From positions 1 through 64,000 of the forward strand of contig CAYFQG010000002.1 in assembly GCA_964345295.1 (NCBI GenBank): a DNA stretch of 64,000 bases, given 5' to 3'. Numbering within the stretch: the first letter of the stretch is position 1; every line of letters starts with the position of its first letter. Below, one piece after another: positions 35,349 through 44,876 of the stretch. The position numbers and the translations under genes are program-made. This DNA comes from JASBZA01 sp964345295 (GTDB taxonomy: Bacteria > Bacillota > Clostridia > Saccharofermentanales > Fastidiosipilaceae). Below the pieces are notes generated by a model. The model saw nothing but the letters and a program-made list of their open reading frames with translations, made no database searches and was not told where the DNA came from.

Positions 35349-35987
35349 ATGACGACTTGGCAGGATTTAGAAAAGCAGATTTTAGTATACGCGCCTGACT
35401 TATCTTCCGATAATTTGGCCAAAGTTGAAGACTTAGCCGCTAAACACAATGCCAAACTGGTCGTCCTACATCCTAAAGATTTTAATAGGACTTTGGGACA
35501 AGCCGTAGGCCTGGGCACCCCTCTTTCTAAAGAAGGACCGGGAGGAAAGCTTGTCTTAGAGGTTTCGGGAGACTACACCGGTGAACAGCCCGAAGAGTCA
35601 ATCTTATATTTTGCAGGTTTCCCTCACCAAGATATACCCGCATTTTTAAAAGAAACATCTGCTCTTCTGGGCGACGACAATTTTGATTTAAAAGCCTCTC
35701 TCACCCCCAGTAACCTCGGTTGGCGACTCATTGATCACTATGAAGAACTCATGCGTGAACATCGGATGATGAAATCTTTTGAGTTCCTATATCACGCAGA
35801 TATGTTTTTAAATACTATGGATGCGGAAGAATATGAAACCGAGTCTTACGAGCAATTCTCGTCCGCTGTTGAAGAAGGGCGAGTAAGTGTGGAGCTTTTA
35901 AAGAAGGGTACCGATGTGGCCCAGGATATTTTAGACGAACAAGTTGCGGCCATAAATATGGCCTACCGGGCATTGAAGCTCAAGTAG
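35349..35987 (+). CDS. DUF3783-domain protein
   Basis: 212 residues, predicted soluble. The C-terminal half of the globular part carries the segment ILYFAGFPHQDIPAFL followed by LTPSNLGWRLIDHYEELMREHRMMK, the usual layout of DUF3783 (a strand, then TxxNxxW and a glutamate-rich helix). A helical tail follows with alternating acidic stretches. The family role is unknown. It lies 42 bases downstream of rex on the same strand and could be cotranscribed. The ATG at 35349 is preceded by GGAG. Confidence 0.65.
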   Translation: MTTWQDLEKQILVYAPDLSSDNLAKVEDLAAKHNAKLVVLHPKDFNRTLGQAVGLGTPLSKEGPGGKLVLEVSGDYTGEQPEESILYFAGFPHQDIPAFLKETSALLGDDNFDLKASLTPSNLGWRLIDHYEELMREHRMMKSFEFLYHADMFLNTMDAEEYETESYEQFSSAVEEGRVSVELLKKGTDVAQDILDEQVAAINMAYRALKLK

Positions 35988-36051
35988 GCCTTTGTCTAAT
36001 TTTTTTTATTTTTTAAATTTTAAATTTTAAATTCTTCTTACTGCTGCTTGG

Positions 36052-36756
36052 CTAAGGCTGGATATAAGCCAGAACCTTGCTGTACTTCTTTTCCATAACC
36101 ATTTGGTAAAGCTCGGTCATGGTGACGTCGGGCCAATTGATGCTCAAGACAGGAGAATGCAGGATAGAGAAAATATCTCTTGTTGCAGTCTGTCTTAAAC
36201 GGATGGCAATGATTGACAACATCACTTGCACACAGTTGGCAATGGCCATAGTGATGTCTCTCTCGGGTGAAGCGGGACTTTGTCTGTAAAGTTCGATGTT
36301 GCGCATCAAATTTTCTTTAACCATTCTGGGTGATACATCTGCTTTTACTCCTTCTAACCAATCGTAATTCTCTAATTGGTCTTGAAAGGAATACCTGTAA
36401 TTATCCAAAAAATCTTCGTATTGTAGGTGTTCCCTCTTGGGTCCGATACCCGTCCCAATGTGGGCACGACAGAAAAAGTCCGTAATGTAGTGACAAATAA
36501 TGCCGAGTTGGAAGGACAAAAGCAAGTCCGGATCGGTTGCATCCTCGTCCGTCTTCAAACTGCACACATTGTCTATGTATTCTTCGATAAATTCCCAGGA
36601 AACCAAATAGTAATGGGGCTTGGTCCATACCAATAAGCTATAATCGGATAAAACGTTACCTGCTCTGAATAATTTTCTACTGACTACTAGCGGAAATACT
36701 TTACTAATCTGATCGTGAACCACCTTTGACACAAAGACATGAGACTCTAAATTCAT
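36052..36756 (-). CDS. Zinc-dependent phospholipase C family protein
   Basis: 234 residues. Candidate zinc ligands of the P1-nuclease/phospholipase C fold are visible: His6 near the start, His and Asp in FRAGNVLSDYSL...KPHYYL, and the core LGIICHYITDFFCRAHIG. No signal peptide is visible, unlike secreted clostridial alpha-toxin, so an intracellular or atypical role is likely. Substrate is unknown. The gene sits directly before dnaA in the opposite direction, where rpmH/rnpA are found in many Bacillota. Confidence 0.65.
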   Translation of the reverse strand: MNLESHVFVSKVVHDQISKVFPLVVSRKLFRAGNVLSDYSLLVWTKPHYYLVSWEFIEEYIDNVCSLKTDEDATDPDLLLSFQLGIICHYITDFFCRAHIGTGIGPKREHLQYEDFLDNYRYSFQDQLENYDWLEGVKADVSPRMVKENLMRNIELYRQSPASPERDITMAIANCVQVMLSIIAIRLRQTATRDIFSILHSPVLSINWPDVTMTELYQMVMEKKYSKVLAYIQP

Positions 36757-37058
36757 CTAATCTACCTATCTCCTTATCTTTATATCTATATAATTTTGTG
36801 GTCGGCCTTTGGCCTAAAACATAATCATTATATCAGCCCTGTATTAAAAAATAATTATATTTTCATAAACTCCCTTTATTTTTCTTATCTTACGAGAATA
36901 TCCAAATTTTATTAAGCATTTTTAGTAATTTTAAACGAATTGCTCTGAAAATATTTTTACACAAACTCTTAATTTTTACATTTTAGGTCTATGCTATAAA
37001 ATATCCCCGGCTTTCTGCTACAATGGAAGACAGCCTAAAAATCCAAGTGGAGTTTAAT
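36757..37058. other. AT-rich intergenic region with dnaA promoter
   Basis: Three hundred bases before dnaA, strongly AT-rich and with several near DnaA-box words (for example TTTTACACA around 36956). An extended -10, TGCTATAAA at 36993-37000, lies about 60 bases before the start codon and may drive dnaA. The inverted word GGCCTTTGGCC occurs at 36804-36814. No gene is visible. Confidence 0.5.
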
Positions 37059-38417
37059 ATGACTGTAGAAAAAATTTGGGAGCGTGCTTCCGCTCTCCTA
37101 AAAAATGAAGTCTCGGACATCACCTATAAAACCTTTTTGGAGCCCTTACAAGCTTGCCTGATTTATGATGATAATTTTTACCTCATCGCCCCCAACAACT
37201 GGCATATCGAGTATTGTGAGTGGTACAAGCCTTTGTTGGCAAATACTTTGGCCAAAGTTACCAACCAGAAATATACTATCCACTATGTGCTGAGTAAGGA
37301 AGAAGCTGAGAACGAACTAAGTGCCAGAGATTATTCCGGTGAGCCCCTGATTCCCACCGACACTGTTGCAAATAGTGGTAGTAACGTTACCAATCGAGGC
37401 AAATTCAATGCCAACTTCACTTTTGAGAACTTTATCGTCGGTAACGGTAACCGCTTTGCCCAGGCTGCCAGTGTAGCTTTGGCCCAGAATCCTAATTCCA
37501 ATACTTTTAATCCTATTTTTCTCTATGGCGGTTCGGGATTGGGTAAAACGCATCTCATGCATGCTATTGGTAACTATGTCAGCAGACATTATCCGGAAAA
37601 AAAGATTCTCTATGTGCAGTCCGAGCAGTTTGTTAATGAGTTTATATATACTATTCAGGAAAATAATTATGACACTTTCCGTAATAAGTATAGAAACTGT
37701 GACTTGCTGCTTATTGACGATATCCAATTTATTGCCGGTAAGGAGCAGATGCAAGAGGAGTTCTTCCACACCTTTAATGCGCTCCATCAGGCGGGCAGTA
37801 ACATCGTTATTACCTGCGATAAACCGCCGCAGAGCCTTTTGACACTGGAAGAGCGGCTTAGAACGCGTTTTTCTTCCGGTCTTATTGTGGATATCCAGCC
37901 GCCCGACTATGAGACCCGAATCGCGATTTTACGTCACAAGGCTAAGATTAATAAGACGACTTTGGATGAAAGCATCATTAACTATATTGCCGAGAATATC
38001 ACCAGCAATATTCGTGAGCTGGAAGGTGCCTATAATACGGTAATGGCCTATTCCCTTTTGGCCGGAACTATGGACCTGGATACGGCTAAGGAAGCTCTGA
38101 GAGACATTATTGAGCCTCAAGCTATTAAGCAGGTCACGCCCGACATGATTATCGAAATGGTGGCGTCTTATTTTAATATCAGTAAGAGCGACATTCTCTC
38201 TAATAAGAGGTCTAAGAGCATTGCCGAGCCCAGGCAAATCGCCATGTATTTTATGCGGGATATCCTGAATCTTCCCTATGCCAAAATCGGAGAAATTTTC
38301 GATAAGGATCACTCCACGGTCATGCACGCTTGTTCCAAAATCGAGAAAAAGAGTAAGGACAAACAGTCCGACATCCTGGAAGATTTGGCCAACATCAGAA
38401 AAAGGATTTCGCTCTAG
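37059..38417 (+). CDS. dnaA: Chromosomal replication initiator DnaA
   Basis: 452 residues. Domain I starts VEKIWERASALLKNEV; the AAA+ core has Walker A GGSGLGKTH, Walker B LLLIDDIQFI and the box LRTRFSSGLIVDIQ. The C-terminal DNA-binding signature is FDKDHSTVMHACSKIE. DnaA opens oriC, which here lies immediately downstream. The ATG at 37059 (TTTAATATGACTG) has GGAG seven bases upstream; an in-frame ATG at 37023 would add 12 residues. It is the first gene of the dnaA-dnaN-recF-remB-gyrB-parB series, all on the plus strand. Confidence 0.96.
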   Translation: MTVEKIWERASALLKNEVSDITYKTFLEPLQACLIYDDNFYLIAPNNWHIEYCEWYKPLLANTLAKVTNQKYTIHYVLSKEEAENELSARDYSGEPLIPTDTVANSGSNVTNRGKFNANFTFENFIVGNGNRFAQAASVALAQNPNSNTFNPIFLYGGSGLGKTHLMHAIGNYVSRHYPEKKILYVQSEQFVNEFIYTIQENNYDTFRNKYRNCDLLLIDDIQFIAGKEQMQEEFFHTFNALHQAGSNIVITCDKPPQSLLTLEERLRTRFSSGLIVDIQPPDYETRIAILRHKAKINKTTLDESIINYIAENITSNIRELEGAYNTVMAYSLLAGTMDLDTAKEALRDIIEPQAIKQVTPDMIIEMVASYFNISKSDILSNKRSKSIAEPRQIAMYFMRDILNLPYAKIGEIFDKDHSTVMHACSKIEKKSKDKQSDILEDLANIRKRISL

Positions 38418-38673
38418 TTATCCATAATTTTGCTGAAAGTGTGGAGGATTCATTGTGGATGAATGTGGAAAAATAAGAGCTTTGAAAACTATCCACAAAA
38501 GCCTATTTTTATCCACAATTCTATCCCGAAGTTATACACGGCAAAAAAGTGTCTACACATCGGATATATCAGGGATTTACGAGGTTTTCCCGATTGTCCA
38601 CCAACTATAATAATAAGAGTGTTAAAATAACTTTATTAATACGTAATTATTATCAACCGGCAAGGAGAGGTTT
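38418..38673 (+). other. oriC, DnaA box cluster between dnaA and dnaN
   Basis: At least seven close matches to TTATCCACA within about 125 bases: TTATCCATA at 38418, reverse-strand boxes at 38440, 38454 and 38464, CTATCCACA at 38489, a perfect TTATCCACA at 38509 and TTATACACG at 38532. An AT-rich stretch (about 38605-38655) follows that could be the unwinding element. Combined with the flanking genes, this marks the replication origin. Confidence 0.9.
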
Positions 38674-39774
38674 ATGAAGATATTATGTTCTAGAGATCAG
38701 TTGGTTAGCTCTGTATCGTTTACACAGAGAGCTACTTCTGTAAGGTCTACCAATGCCTTACTGGACGGTATTTTATTCGAAGCGAAGAGTGATTCGATTA
38801 AGTTAACCGGTTTTGACATGGAAACCGGTATTGAAGCCTATTTACCGGGAGATGTGCTGGAAGAAGGCAGTATCGTTTTGAATGCCAGAATGTTCGACAG
38901 CATTGTGAAGAAGCTGGTCGATGATGTGGTGACAATCGAAACAGATGATCATTTCATCGCTACAATCAGCTCCGGTAACAGCCAATTTAAGATTAAAGGT
39001 ATGGACAGCCAGGCTTATCCCAAGCTTCCCGAAGTGGATGCCAGCGAGAAGGTCAGTGTTCCCCAAAAGGTTCTTAAGAGCATGATTGCTCAGACCATAT
39101 TCTCGGTTTCGTCTGATGAATCCCGCCCGGCTTTTAACGGTATTTTATTTAAGAGTCAGGGTCACCAGCTGGAGTTAGTAGCTGTGGACGGTTTCAGACT
39201 GGCTTTGAGACGGCAGGAATTAGAAGAAGAATTGCCGGAAGAAACCTTCCTTATTCCGGGTAAGGCTTTGAACGAGATTCAACCCATATTATCCGAGACC
39301 GGCAATGTGGCTATTTACACGACCAAGAATCACATTGAATTTGATATGGGCGACGTAAAGTTGGTGTCCAGACTGATTCAGCAGGACTTTATGAACTACG
39401 AGTCCATCCTCCCCAAGACGTCCACGACGGAAGTTGTTGTAAACACCAAACTTTTCCACCAAGCCGTGGATAGGGCGACTTTGATTGTTCCTACCGAAGA
39501 CAGACGTTTTCCTATGAACATTACTTTTAATGATGCCAACACCATGATTATTCAGGCCAATACCGAGATCGGTAATCTGCATGACGAGATTCCCGTTAAG
39601 CTTACCGGCGAAGACATCGATATTAACTTTAACCCACGCTATTTTGTGGAATGTCTGAAGGTAATCGAAGATGAGCAAATCAACTTGTGCTTAAACGGCC
39701 CTATTGGCCCCTGTGTAATACGTCCTTTAGAGGGAGATAAGTTTAACTACCTGGTCTTGCCCTTGCGTAAATAG
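38674..39774 (+). CDS. dnaN: DNA polymerase III beta sliding clamp
   Basis: 366 residues, three clamp domains of about 120 each. The start MKILCSRDQLVSSVSFTQRA and the end GDKFNYLVLPLRK, close to the conserved YLVMPMRL terminus, are typical. It forms the ring that tethers polymerase to DNA. AAGGAGAGG precedes the ATG. It is separated from dnaA by oriC. Confidence 0.95.
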   Translation: MKILCSRDQLVSSVSFTQRATSVRSTNALLDGILFEAKSDSIKLTGFDMETGIEAYLPGDVLEEGSIVLNARMFDSIVKKLVDDVVTIETDDHFIATISSGNSQFKIKGMDSQAYPKLPEVDASEKVSVPQKVLKSMIAQTIFSVSSDESRPAFNGILFKSQGHQLELVAVDGFRLALRRQELEEELPEETFLIPGKALNEIQPILSETGNVAIYTTKNHIEFDMGDVKLVSRLIQQDFMNYESILPKTSTTEVVVNTKLFHQAVDRATLIVPTEDRRFPMNITFNDANTMIIQANTEIGNLHDEIPVKLTGEDIDINFNPRYFVECLKVIEDEQINLCLNGPIGPCVIRPLEGDKFNYLVLPLRK

Positions 39775-39809
39775 GCGTATTTAGGGAAGATTTTGCTTGT
39801 AAGGTATTA

Positions 39810-40997
39810 TTGAGCATGCGTGCTAGGGTTCTAGAATTAGAAAATTTTAGAAACTATAGTTCATTGCAACTGTCTTTTAGCCCCGGTGTTAATGTTTTCT
39901 TTGGCAACAACGGCCAAGGCAAAACCAATATCATCGAGGCTATTTATATGTGTGCCTGTGCCAGGAGTCACCGTACGGCCAAAGATGAGGAACTCATTAA
40001 GCACGGTGAGAATTATTATTACATTTCTTTAGATTATACGGAAAAAAACGACATAGACGAGCAAGTTGGTATGAAGTACCAAATATTGCCATCAGTTACC
40101 AATAACTCTAAACAAAAACAACGTACACTTTATCGGGATAATCTGGCCTTGGACAGGGTTATGGACTTTGTCGGCATATTTAATGCCGTTATTTTTGCGC
40201 CTGAAGACTTGCAAATCGTTAAGGGCGGTCCGGGTGAAAGAAGACGTTTTATGGACTTGCTATTATCGCAAGTAAAGCCTGTGTATTTTCAAGCCTTGCA
40301 AGAATTCGGAAAGATTTTAAGACAACGTAACGCACTTCTTAAGACCTATAAGGAAAAAGGCAGAAAACTTAGCTCTCTGGAAACAGCGCAATTAGATATA
40401 TGGGATGATGTTTACGCAGCTAAGGCGGCCTTTATTATTCTTGAACGTTTGCAACTTGTTGAAAAGTTAAGTGCCATCAGTTGCCAAATTCATCAGAACA
40501 TTTCCGATGGTTTGGAAAGATCCGAGATTCGATATAAAACGGTTAGCGGCATTGATGAAAGCTTAGATCAAGAGGCCATTCAGGAAGTTATTTTACGGAA
40601 GTTAAATGCCAACCGTGAGCAAGATATTTTTAGAGGTTATACTTCGTTGGGACCTCACCGGGATGATTTGGATATTAGTTTAAACGATTTACCGCTCAAA
40701 ATATACGGCTCACAAGGTCAGCAAAGAACCTTTGTTTTAGCGCTTAAAATGGCCGAACTGAAGGTTATTGAAGAGATTACCCGCCAGGCACCCGTCTTGT
40801 TGTTGGATGACGTTATGAGTGAATTGGATGGTAAGCGTAGAAAACAATTGGTAACTAGTTTAGAGAACATACAAATCTTTATTACCTGTACCGATCCGGA
40901 CCAATTAGATAAGGATTGGCTTAAGTCTCTGGGCTCTGAAGAGATTTATTATTTCAAGGTGAACCAAGCTCAGGTCGAGTTCCAAAAAGAGAAATAA
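39810..40997 (+). CDS. recF: DNA replication and repair protein RecF
   Basis: 395 residues. SMC-like ATPase: LENFRNYSSLQLSFSPGVNVFFGNNGQGKTNIIEAIY carries Walker A; the signature region is YGSQGQQRTFVLALKMAEL and Walker B is PVLLLDDVMSELD. RecF loads RecA on gapped DNA. The start could be TTG at 39810 or ATG at 39816; AAGG spacing fits the TTG slightly better. It lies 35 bases after dnaN. Confidence 0.94.
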   Translation: MSMRARVLELENFRNYSSLQLSFSPGVNVFFGNNGQGKTNIIEAIYMCACARSHRTAKDEELIKHGENYYYISLDYTEKNDIDEQVGMKYQILPSVTNNSKQKQRTLYRDNLALDRVMDFVGIFNAVIFAPEDLQIVKGGPGERRRFMDLLLSQVKPVYFQALQEFGKILRQRNALLKTYKEKGRKLSSLETAQLDIWDDVYAAKAAFIILERLQLVEKLSAISCQIHQNISDGLERSEIRYKTVSGIDESLDQEAIQEVILRKLNANREQDIFRGYTSLGPHRDDLDISLNDLPLKIYGSQGQQRTFVLALKMAELKVIEEITRQAPVLLLDDVMSELDGKRRKQLVTSLENIQIFITCTDPDQLDKDWLKSLGSEEIYYFKVNQAQVEFQKEK

Positions 40998-41015
40998 GAG
41001 GGGGGCTATGTTATA

Positions 41016-41273
41016 ATGTACCTCAACATCGGAGGAGAATATCAGATACCCGTTAGAACCATTATCGGTCTATTTGATTTCGATAAGATTACAGAAGATT
41101 CCGGTGATTATAACCTGGAATTATTAAGTCAGAAGGAAGAAGACCTAATGCTTGAGACGGTTTCCGAAGACCTTCCCAGGTCGCTTATTATAACGGAGAC
41201 TAAATATTACCTGTCTCCTATTAATGTAAGTACCTTGGCGGAACGTATACGTGAACCCTGGAATCAAGTCTAG
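41016..41273 (+). CDS. remB: DUF370 family protein (RemB/YaaB-like)
   Basis: 85 residues, starting MYLNIGGEYQIPVRTIIGLFDFD with ITETKYYLSPINVSTL near the end. This short DUF370 protein lies between recF and gyrB exactly as Bacillus subtilis YaaB/RemB, a DNA-binding regulator of matrix genes (established there). A regulatory role here is by homology and synteny. Confidence 0.85.
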   Translation: MYLNIGGEYQIPVRTIIGLFDFDKITEDSGDYNLELLSQKEEDLMLETVSEDLPRSLIITETKYYLSPINVSTLAERIREPWNQV

Positions 41274-41298
41274 ATTATAATTTTGTTTTGAGGTTTTT

Positions 41299-43362
41299 AT
41301 GGAAGATATGAAGGATACTAAAGATACGTTTGAGAACATGGATGATGATTTAGTTTTGCAAAATGAGGCAGAAAATGTTCATGCCTTGGCAGATTTGGAT
41401 GATGGTTTTGAGGAAGTATATGTGGATACCACAGGTCAGGACCAGTTCGATACATCTAATGAGAGCCACTATGATGCGGGTGATATTAAAGTCTTAGAAG
41501 GACTGGAAGCTGTCCGTAAGAGACCCGGTATGTATATCGGAGATGTAACCTCAAGAGGTCTCCACCATCTTTTGTATGAAATTGTTGCCAACTCCGTTGA
41601 CGAAGCATTGGCAGGACGTTGCGACGTTATTAATGTTATTTTAAACAAGGATGGCTCTGTTACCGTTGTGGACGATGGATCGGGTATCCCTGTTGCCATC
41701 CATCCGCAAAAGGGCATACCGACCGTTGAAGTTGTTCACACCATGCTCCATGCCGGCGGTAAGTTTGGCGGCGGTGCTTACTCTATTTCAGGTGGTTTAC
41801 ACGGCGTTGGTGCCTCTGTTGTCAACGCTTTATCCGAATGGATGGAAGTAGAAGTTCGTAGAGGCGGTAAAATATACCGTATTAAATTCTCCAGAGGCAA
41901 GACCGTAGAGCCCTTACAAGTTGTCGGAACAACGGATGAGAAGGATACAGGTACAACTACGACCTTTTATCCTGACAATGAAATCTTCCCGGATATTCAC
42001 TTTGATTTCCAGGCCATGATTAGCCGCTATAGAGAAGTTGCCTTTTTAAACAAGGAGGTAACGATTGATCTGGTTGACAACAGATCAGATGAGCCTCAGG
42101 AAGTACATCTTCATTATGCCGGCGGTATTATTTCTTTTGTGGAGTACATGAATCGCAAAAAACAAGTTCTCCATGAACCGCCCATCTATATTGCTAGCCG
42201 GGAAGACAATAATTTTGTTGAAATGGCTTTGCAATATAATGATACTTACGTTGAAAATGTTTATTCTTATGCCAACAACATTGCAACCATTGAAGGTGGT
42301 TCGCACTTAACGGGTTTCAGATCGGCACTTACCAAGGTTATCAACGACTATGCCAGGAAGAACGGTATTTTAAAGGATTCGGACAGCAACTTCTCCGGTG
42401 ATGACGTAAGAGAAGGTTTAACGGCTATTATCAGTGTTAAGCTCCCCGAACCCCAGTTTGAAGGTCAGACCAAGGGCCGCCTAGGTAACAGTGAGATTCG
42501 CGGTATTGTAGAATCCGTAATGAACGAAAAACTGGCTATCTTCTTAGAAGAGAATCCTCAAATAGGCAGAGCCATTTGCAACAAGTGTATTGCGGCATCA
42601 CAAGCCCGTTTGGCGGCTAAGAAAGCCAGGGAAATAACCAGAAGAAAGAGTGTTTTTGAATCAAACTCTTTGCCCGGCAAATTAGTCGACTGCACCAGCC
42701 AAGATCCCGCCCTAAGTGAAATCTTCATCGTTGAGGGTGACTCGGCCGGTGGTACAGCCAAGCAAGGCCGTGAGCCTAAATATCAAGCGATTTTGCCCTT
42801 GTGGGGAAAAATGCTTAATGTCGAGAGGGCCAGAATCGATAAAGTTTATAACAACGAGAAGTTGCAACCCGTTGTCTTAGCATTGGGAACAGGTATAGGC
42901 GAAGATTTTGATATTACCAAGCTTCGCTATCATAAAGTTGTTATTATGGCCGATGCGGACGTTGACGGCGCCCATATTCGGACCTTGTTGTTAACCTTCT
43001 TCTATAGATATATGAGACCCTTGGTAGACAACGGTAATATCTACATTGCTTGCCCGCCTTTGTATAAGGTTTATCAGGGTAATGAGACCTTCTATGCCTA
43101 TGATGAAAAGGACGTGGAGAAAATTAAGGCTGAGACCGGTTGGACCAATCCCAAAATGCAGCGCTATAAAGGTTTGGGTGAAATGGATCCCGATCAGCTG
43201 TGGGAGACCACCATGGATCCGTCCAGACGTAAATTACTCCAGGTTACAGCTGAGAACTTCCAGGATGCGGATGAGACCATTGCCCTTCTGATGGGAGACG
43301 AAGTCGAGCCCAGACGTAACTTCATTCAAGAAAACGCCCAGTACGCCGAGATTGACACCTAA
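41299..43362 (+). CDS. gyrB: DNA gyrase subunit B
   Basis: 687 residues. Type II topoisomerase ATPase: DIKVLEGLEAVRKRPGMYIGD, ATP-binding Asn in IVANSVDEALAG, GGLHGVGASVVNALS; the TOPRIM domain shows EGDSAGGTAKQGR and DADVDGAHI, and the C-terminal tail KGLGEMDPDQLWETTMDP. The homology begins only near residue 58, so about 50 extra, strongly acidic residues precede the usual N-terminus. The start ATG has GAGG upstream. gyrA is not next to it; parB follows instead. Confidence 0.95.
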   Translation: MEDMKDTKDTFENMDDDLVLQNEAENVHALADLDDGFEEVYVDTTGQDQFDTSNESHYDAGDIKVLEGLEAVRKRPGMYIGDVTSRGLHHLLYEIVANSVDEALAGRCDVINVILNKDGSVTVVDDGSGIPVAIHPQKGIPTVEVVHTMLHAGGKFGGGAYSISGGLHGVGASVVNALSEWMEVEVRRGGKIYRIKFSRGKTVEPLQVVGTTDEKDTGTTTTFYPDNEIFPDIHFDFQAMISRYREVAFLNKEVTIDLVDNRSDEPQEVHLHYAGGIISFVEYMNRKKQVLHEPPIYIASREDNNFVEMALQYNDTYVENVYSYANNIATIEGGSHLTGFRSALTKVINDYARKNGILKDSDSNFSGDDVREGLTAIISVKLPEPQFEGQTKGRLGNSEIRGIVESVMNEKLAIFLEENPQIGRAICNKCIAASQARLAAKKAREITRRKSVFESNSLPGKLVDCTSQDPALSEIFIVEGDSAGGTAKQGREPKYQAILPLWGKMLNVERARIDKVYNNEKLQPVVLALGTGIGEDFDITKLRYHKVVIMADADVDGAHIRTLLLTFFYRYMRPLVDNGNIYIACPPLYKVYQGNETFYAYDEKDVEKIKAETGWTNPKMQRYKGLGEMDPDQLWETTMDPSRRKLLQVTAENFQDADETIALLMGDEVEPRRNFIQENAQYAEIDT

Positions 43363-43370
43363 TACTTGAA

Positions 43371-43386
43371 TGTTCCACGTGTAACT
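43371..43386. promoter_or_regulatory. parS-like centromere site
   Basis: TGTTCCACGTGTAACT differs from the Bacillus-type parS TGTTCCACGTGAAACA at two of 16 positions and keeps the CCACGTG core. It lies in the gyrB-parB gap, 30 bases before parB and about 5 kb from oriC, as expected for ParB loading sites. Confidence 0.75.
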
Positions 43387-43415
43387 TTGTAATCTTCATG
43401 TAATGTAGAGGTTTT

Positions 43416-44249
43416 ATGGCAGAAGAAATCGTTAACTTACCCATCTTTCAAGTGACACCTAATTCGGACCAAGCCAGAAAAAACTTTAAAGATGAAGAAT
43501 TACGTGAATTGGCAGATTCCATTCGAGAAAACGGTGTGATTTCTCCCATATTGGTAACGCCTATTGGTCCTGACCAATATGAGATTATTGCAGGTGAGAG
43601 GCGTTGGCGTGCCTCCATGCTGGCAAATAAGACATATATTCCGGCTATCATAAGGGACTTGGACTTCTATGATAAGACTATCCAGTCACTCATAGAAAAT
43701 GTGCAAAGAGAAGACCTCAACCCTATCGAAGAAGCCCAAGCCTATCAGTTTATTATTGATAATTTTGATTTATCGCATCAAGACGTAGCCAAAGCAGTGG
43801 GTAAAAGCCGTTCGGCGGTCAGTAATAGCCTACGTTTGTTGACATTGCCAACTTTTACCAAAGATTTATTAACGGATGGTAAGCTTAGCAACGGCCATGC
43901 CAAGGTTCTGATGCGGCTGAGAAAAGAAGAAGACGTCGTTTATATGTCGGCTCAGATAATAAAAAATGCCTGGTCGGTTAAAGAAGCAGACCGGGCCATT
44001 GATGACTTTATCAGAAATAAAAGAGAAGACTCCCTTAAACGTAAAGTAGAGGAGTCTTCATCGGATAACAAATCGTATGTAGAAGAATATCTGGCCAAAC
44101 TGGAAACATCCTTGAGTCAACAACTTTCAACGAAGGTAAGCTTAACCTACGACAAGGATAAAGGCGGCAGCCTTAAAGTGGACTATTATAACTTAGAAGA
44201 TTTAGAACGCCTGGCCGACTTGTTGAATCTGGACCTATTTGTTGAATAA
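43416..44249 (+). CDS. parB: ParB-family chromosome partition protein
   Basis: 277 residues. The N-terminal CTPase/ParB domain has the boxes IIAGERRWRAS and ENVQREDLNPIEEAQAYQ; the HTH is LSHQDVAKAVGKSRSAVSNSLRLL; a C-terminal dimerisation region follows (about 225-277). ParB loads at parS and recruits SMC condensin. No parA gene is next to it in this window, so ParA may be elsewhere or absent; Noc is a related alternative. Its end overlaps the convergent HTH/coiled-coil gene by 15 bases. Confidence 0.88.
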   Translation: MAEEIVNLPIFQVTPNSDQARKNFKDEELRELADSIRENGVISPILVTPIGPDQYEIIAGERRWRASMLANKTYIPAIIRDLDFYDKTIQSLIENVQREDLNPIEEAQAYQFIIDNFDLSHQDVAKAVGKSRSAVSNSLRLLTLPTFTKDLLTDGKLSNGHAKVLMRLRKEEDVVYMSAQIIKNAWSVKEADRAIDDFIRNKREDSLKRKVEESSSDNKSYVEEYLAKLETSLSQQLSTKVSLTYDKDKGGSLKVDYYNLEDLERLADLLNLDLFVE

Positions 44250-44762
44250 ATCCGGATTCTCTGCCTTATCTTTATTTTTCTTCTTATCTTTTCTGAAGAT
44301 ACGATCTAAAAGGCGCGGTTTTTCCTGGTTCATCATGGCCTTCATCAGCAAGGCATCGGAGCGCATACGGGCTTCTTCATGTTGCCTTCTTTCTTCGTCT
44401 CTGTTTTTTAAATCGTTCTCCCACAAATTTCTGGTTCGGGTAAGTTCCAGCTTTAATTCTTCAATTTCCTTTTGCAGCTTTTCGTTATCGGTACGAAGGT
44501 AATTGAGAAGTTCTTCATATCCGGGATTGATTTCCGTTTCTTCTACGTTAGTCGGTGTCGGTTCTTCCTCTTCAAAAGGATTCTCTAAGCCCATCAGTTT
44601 AGAAAGCTCAATCACGCCTTCTTTTTTTAAGGCTTTTTTTCCGCCCTTACTGCAAACAAAGCCATCCAGGACCTCACTATCTTGTTGCAAACGCTTATAA
44701 ACTGCCTGAGTCGTAATTTCCAACAAGTTTGCAACTTCTAAGATGGTGTAATCATCGTTCAT
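44235..44762 (-). CDS. HTH plus coiled-coil protein, RacA/DUF536-like in layout
   Basis: 175 residues. N-terminal helix-turn-helix of MerR-like type (YTILEVANLLEITTQAVYKRLQQ, about 5-30), an acidic Pro-rich linker (about 63-75), a long coiled coil (about 80-150: LRTDNEKLQKEIEELKLELTRTRN), and a Lys-rich tail (RKDKKKNKDK). The layout recalls RacA chromosome-anchoring proteins and the DUF536 family of plasmid-type proteins. Its position next to parB and parS, near oriC, fits a segregation role, but that is inference. Confidence 0.6.
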   Translation of the reverse strand: MNDDYTILEVANLLEITTQAVYKRLQQDSEVLDGFVCSKGGKKALKKEGVIELSKLMGLENPFEEEEPTPTNVEETEINPGYEELLNYLRTDNEKLQKEIEELKLELTRTRNLWENDLKNRDEERRQHEEARMRSDALLMKAMMNQEKPRLLDRIFRKDKKKNKDKAENPDLFNK

Positions 44763-44876
44763 GCTGTTAGCTCCTTCATTTCAAAAATTACCAATCATTA
44801 TAAACGAAGAACCAACGTGATACAATTTGCTATATCCTATATTCTGTGCTATTTTGAAAAAAGTTTATTCTAATTC

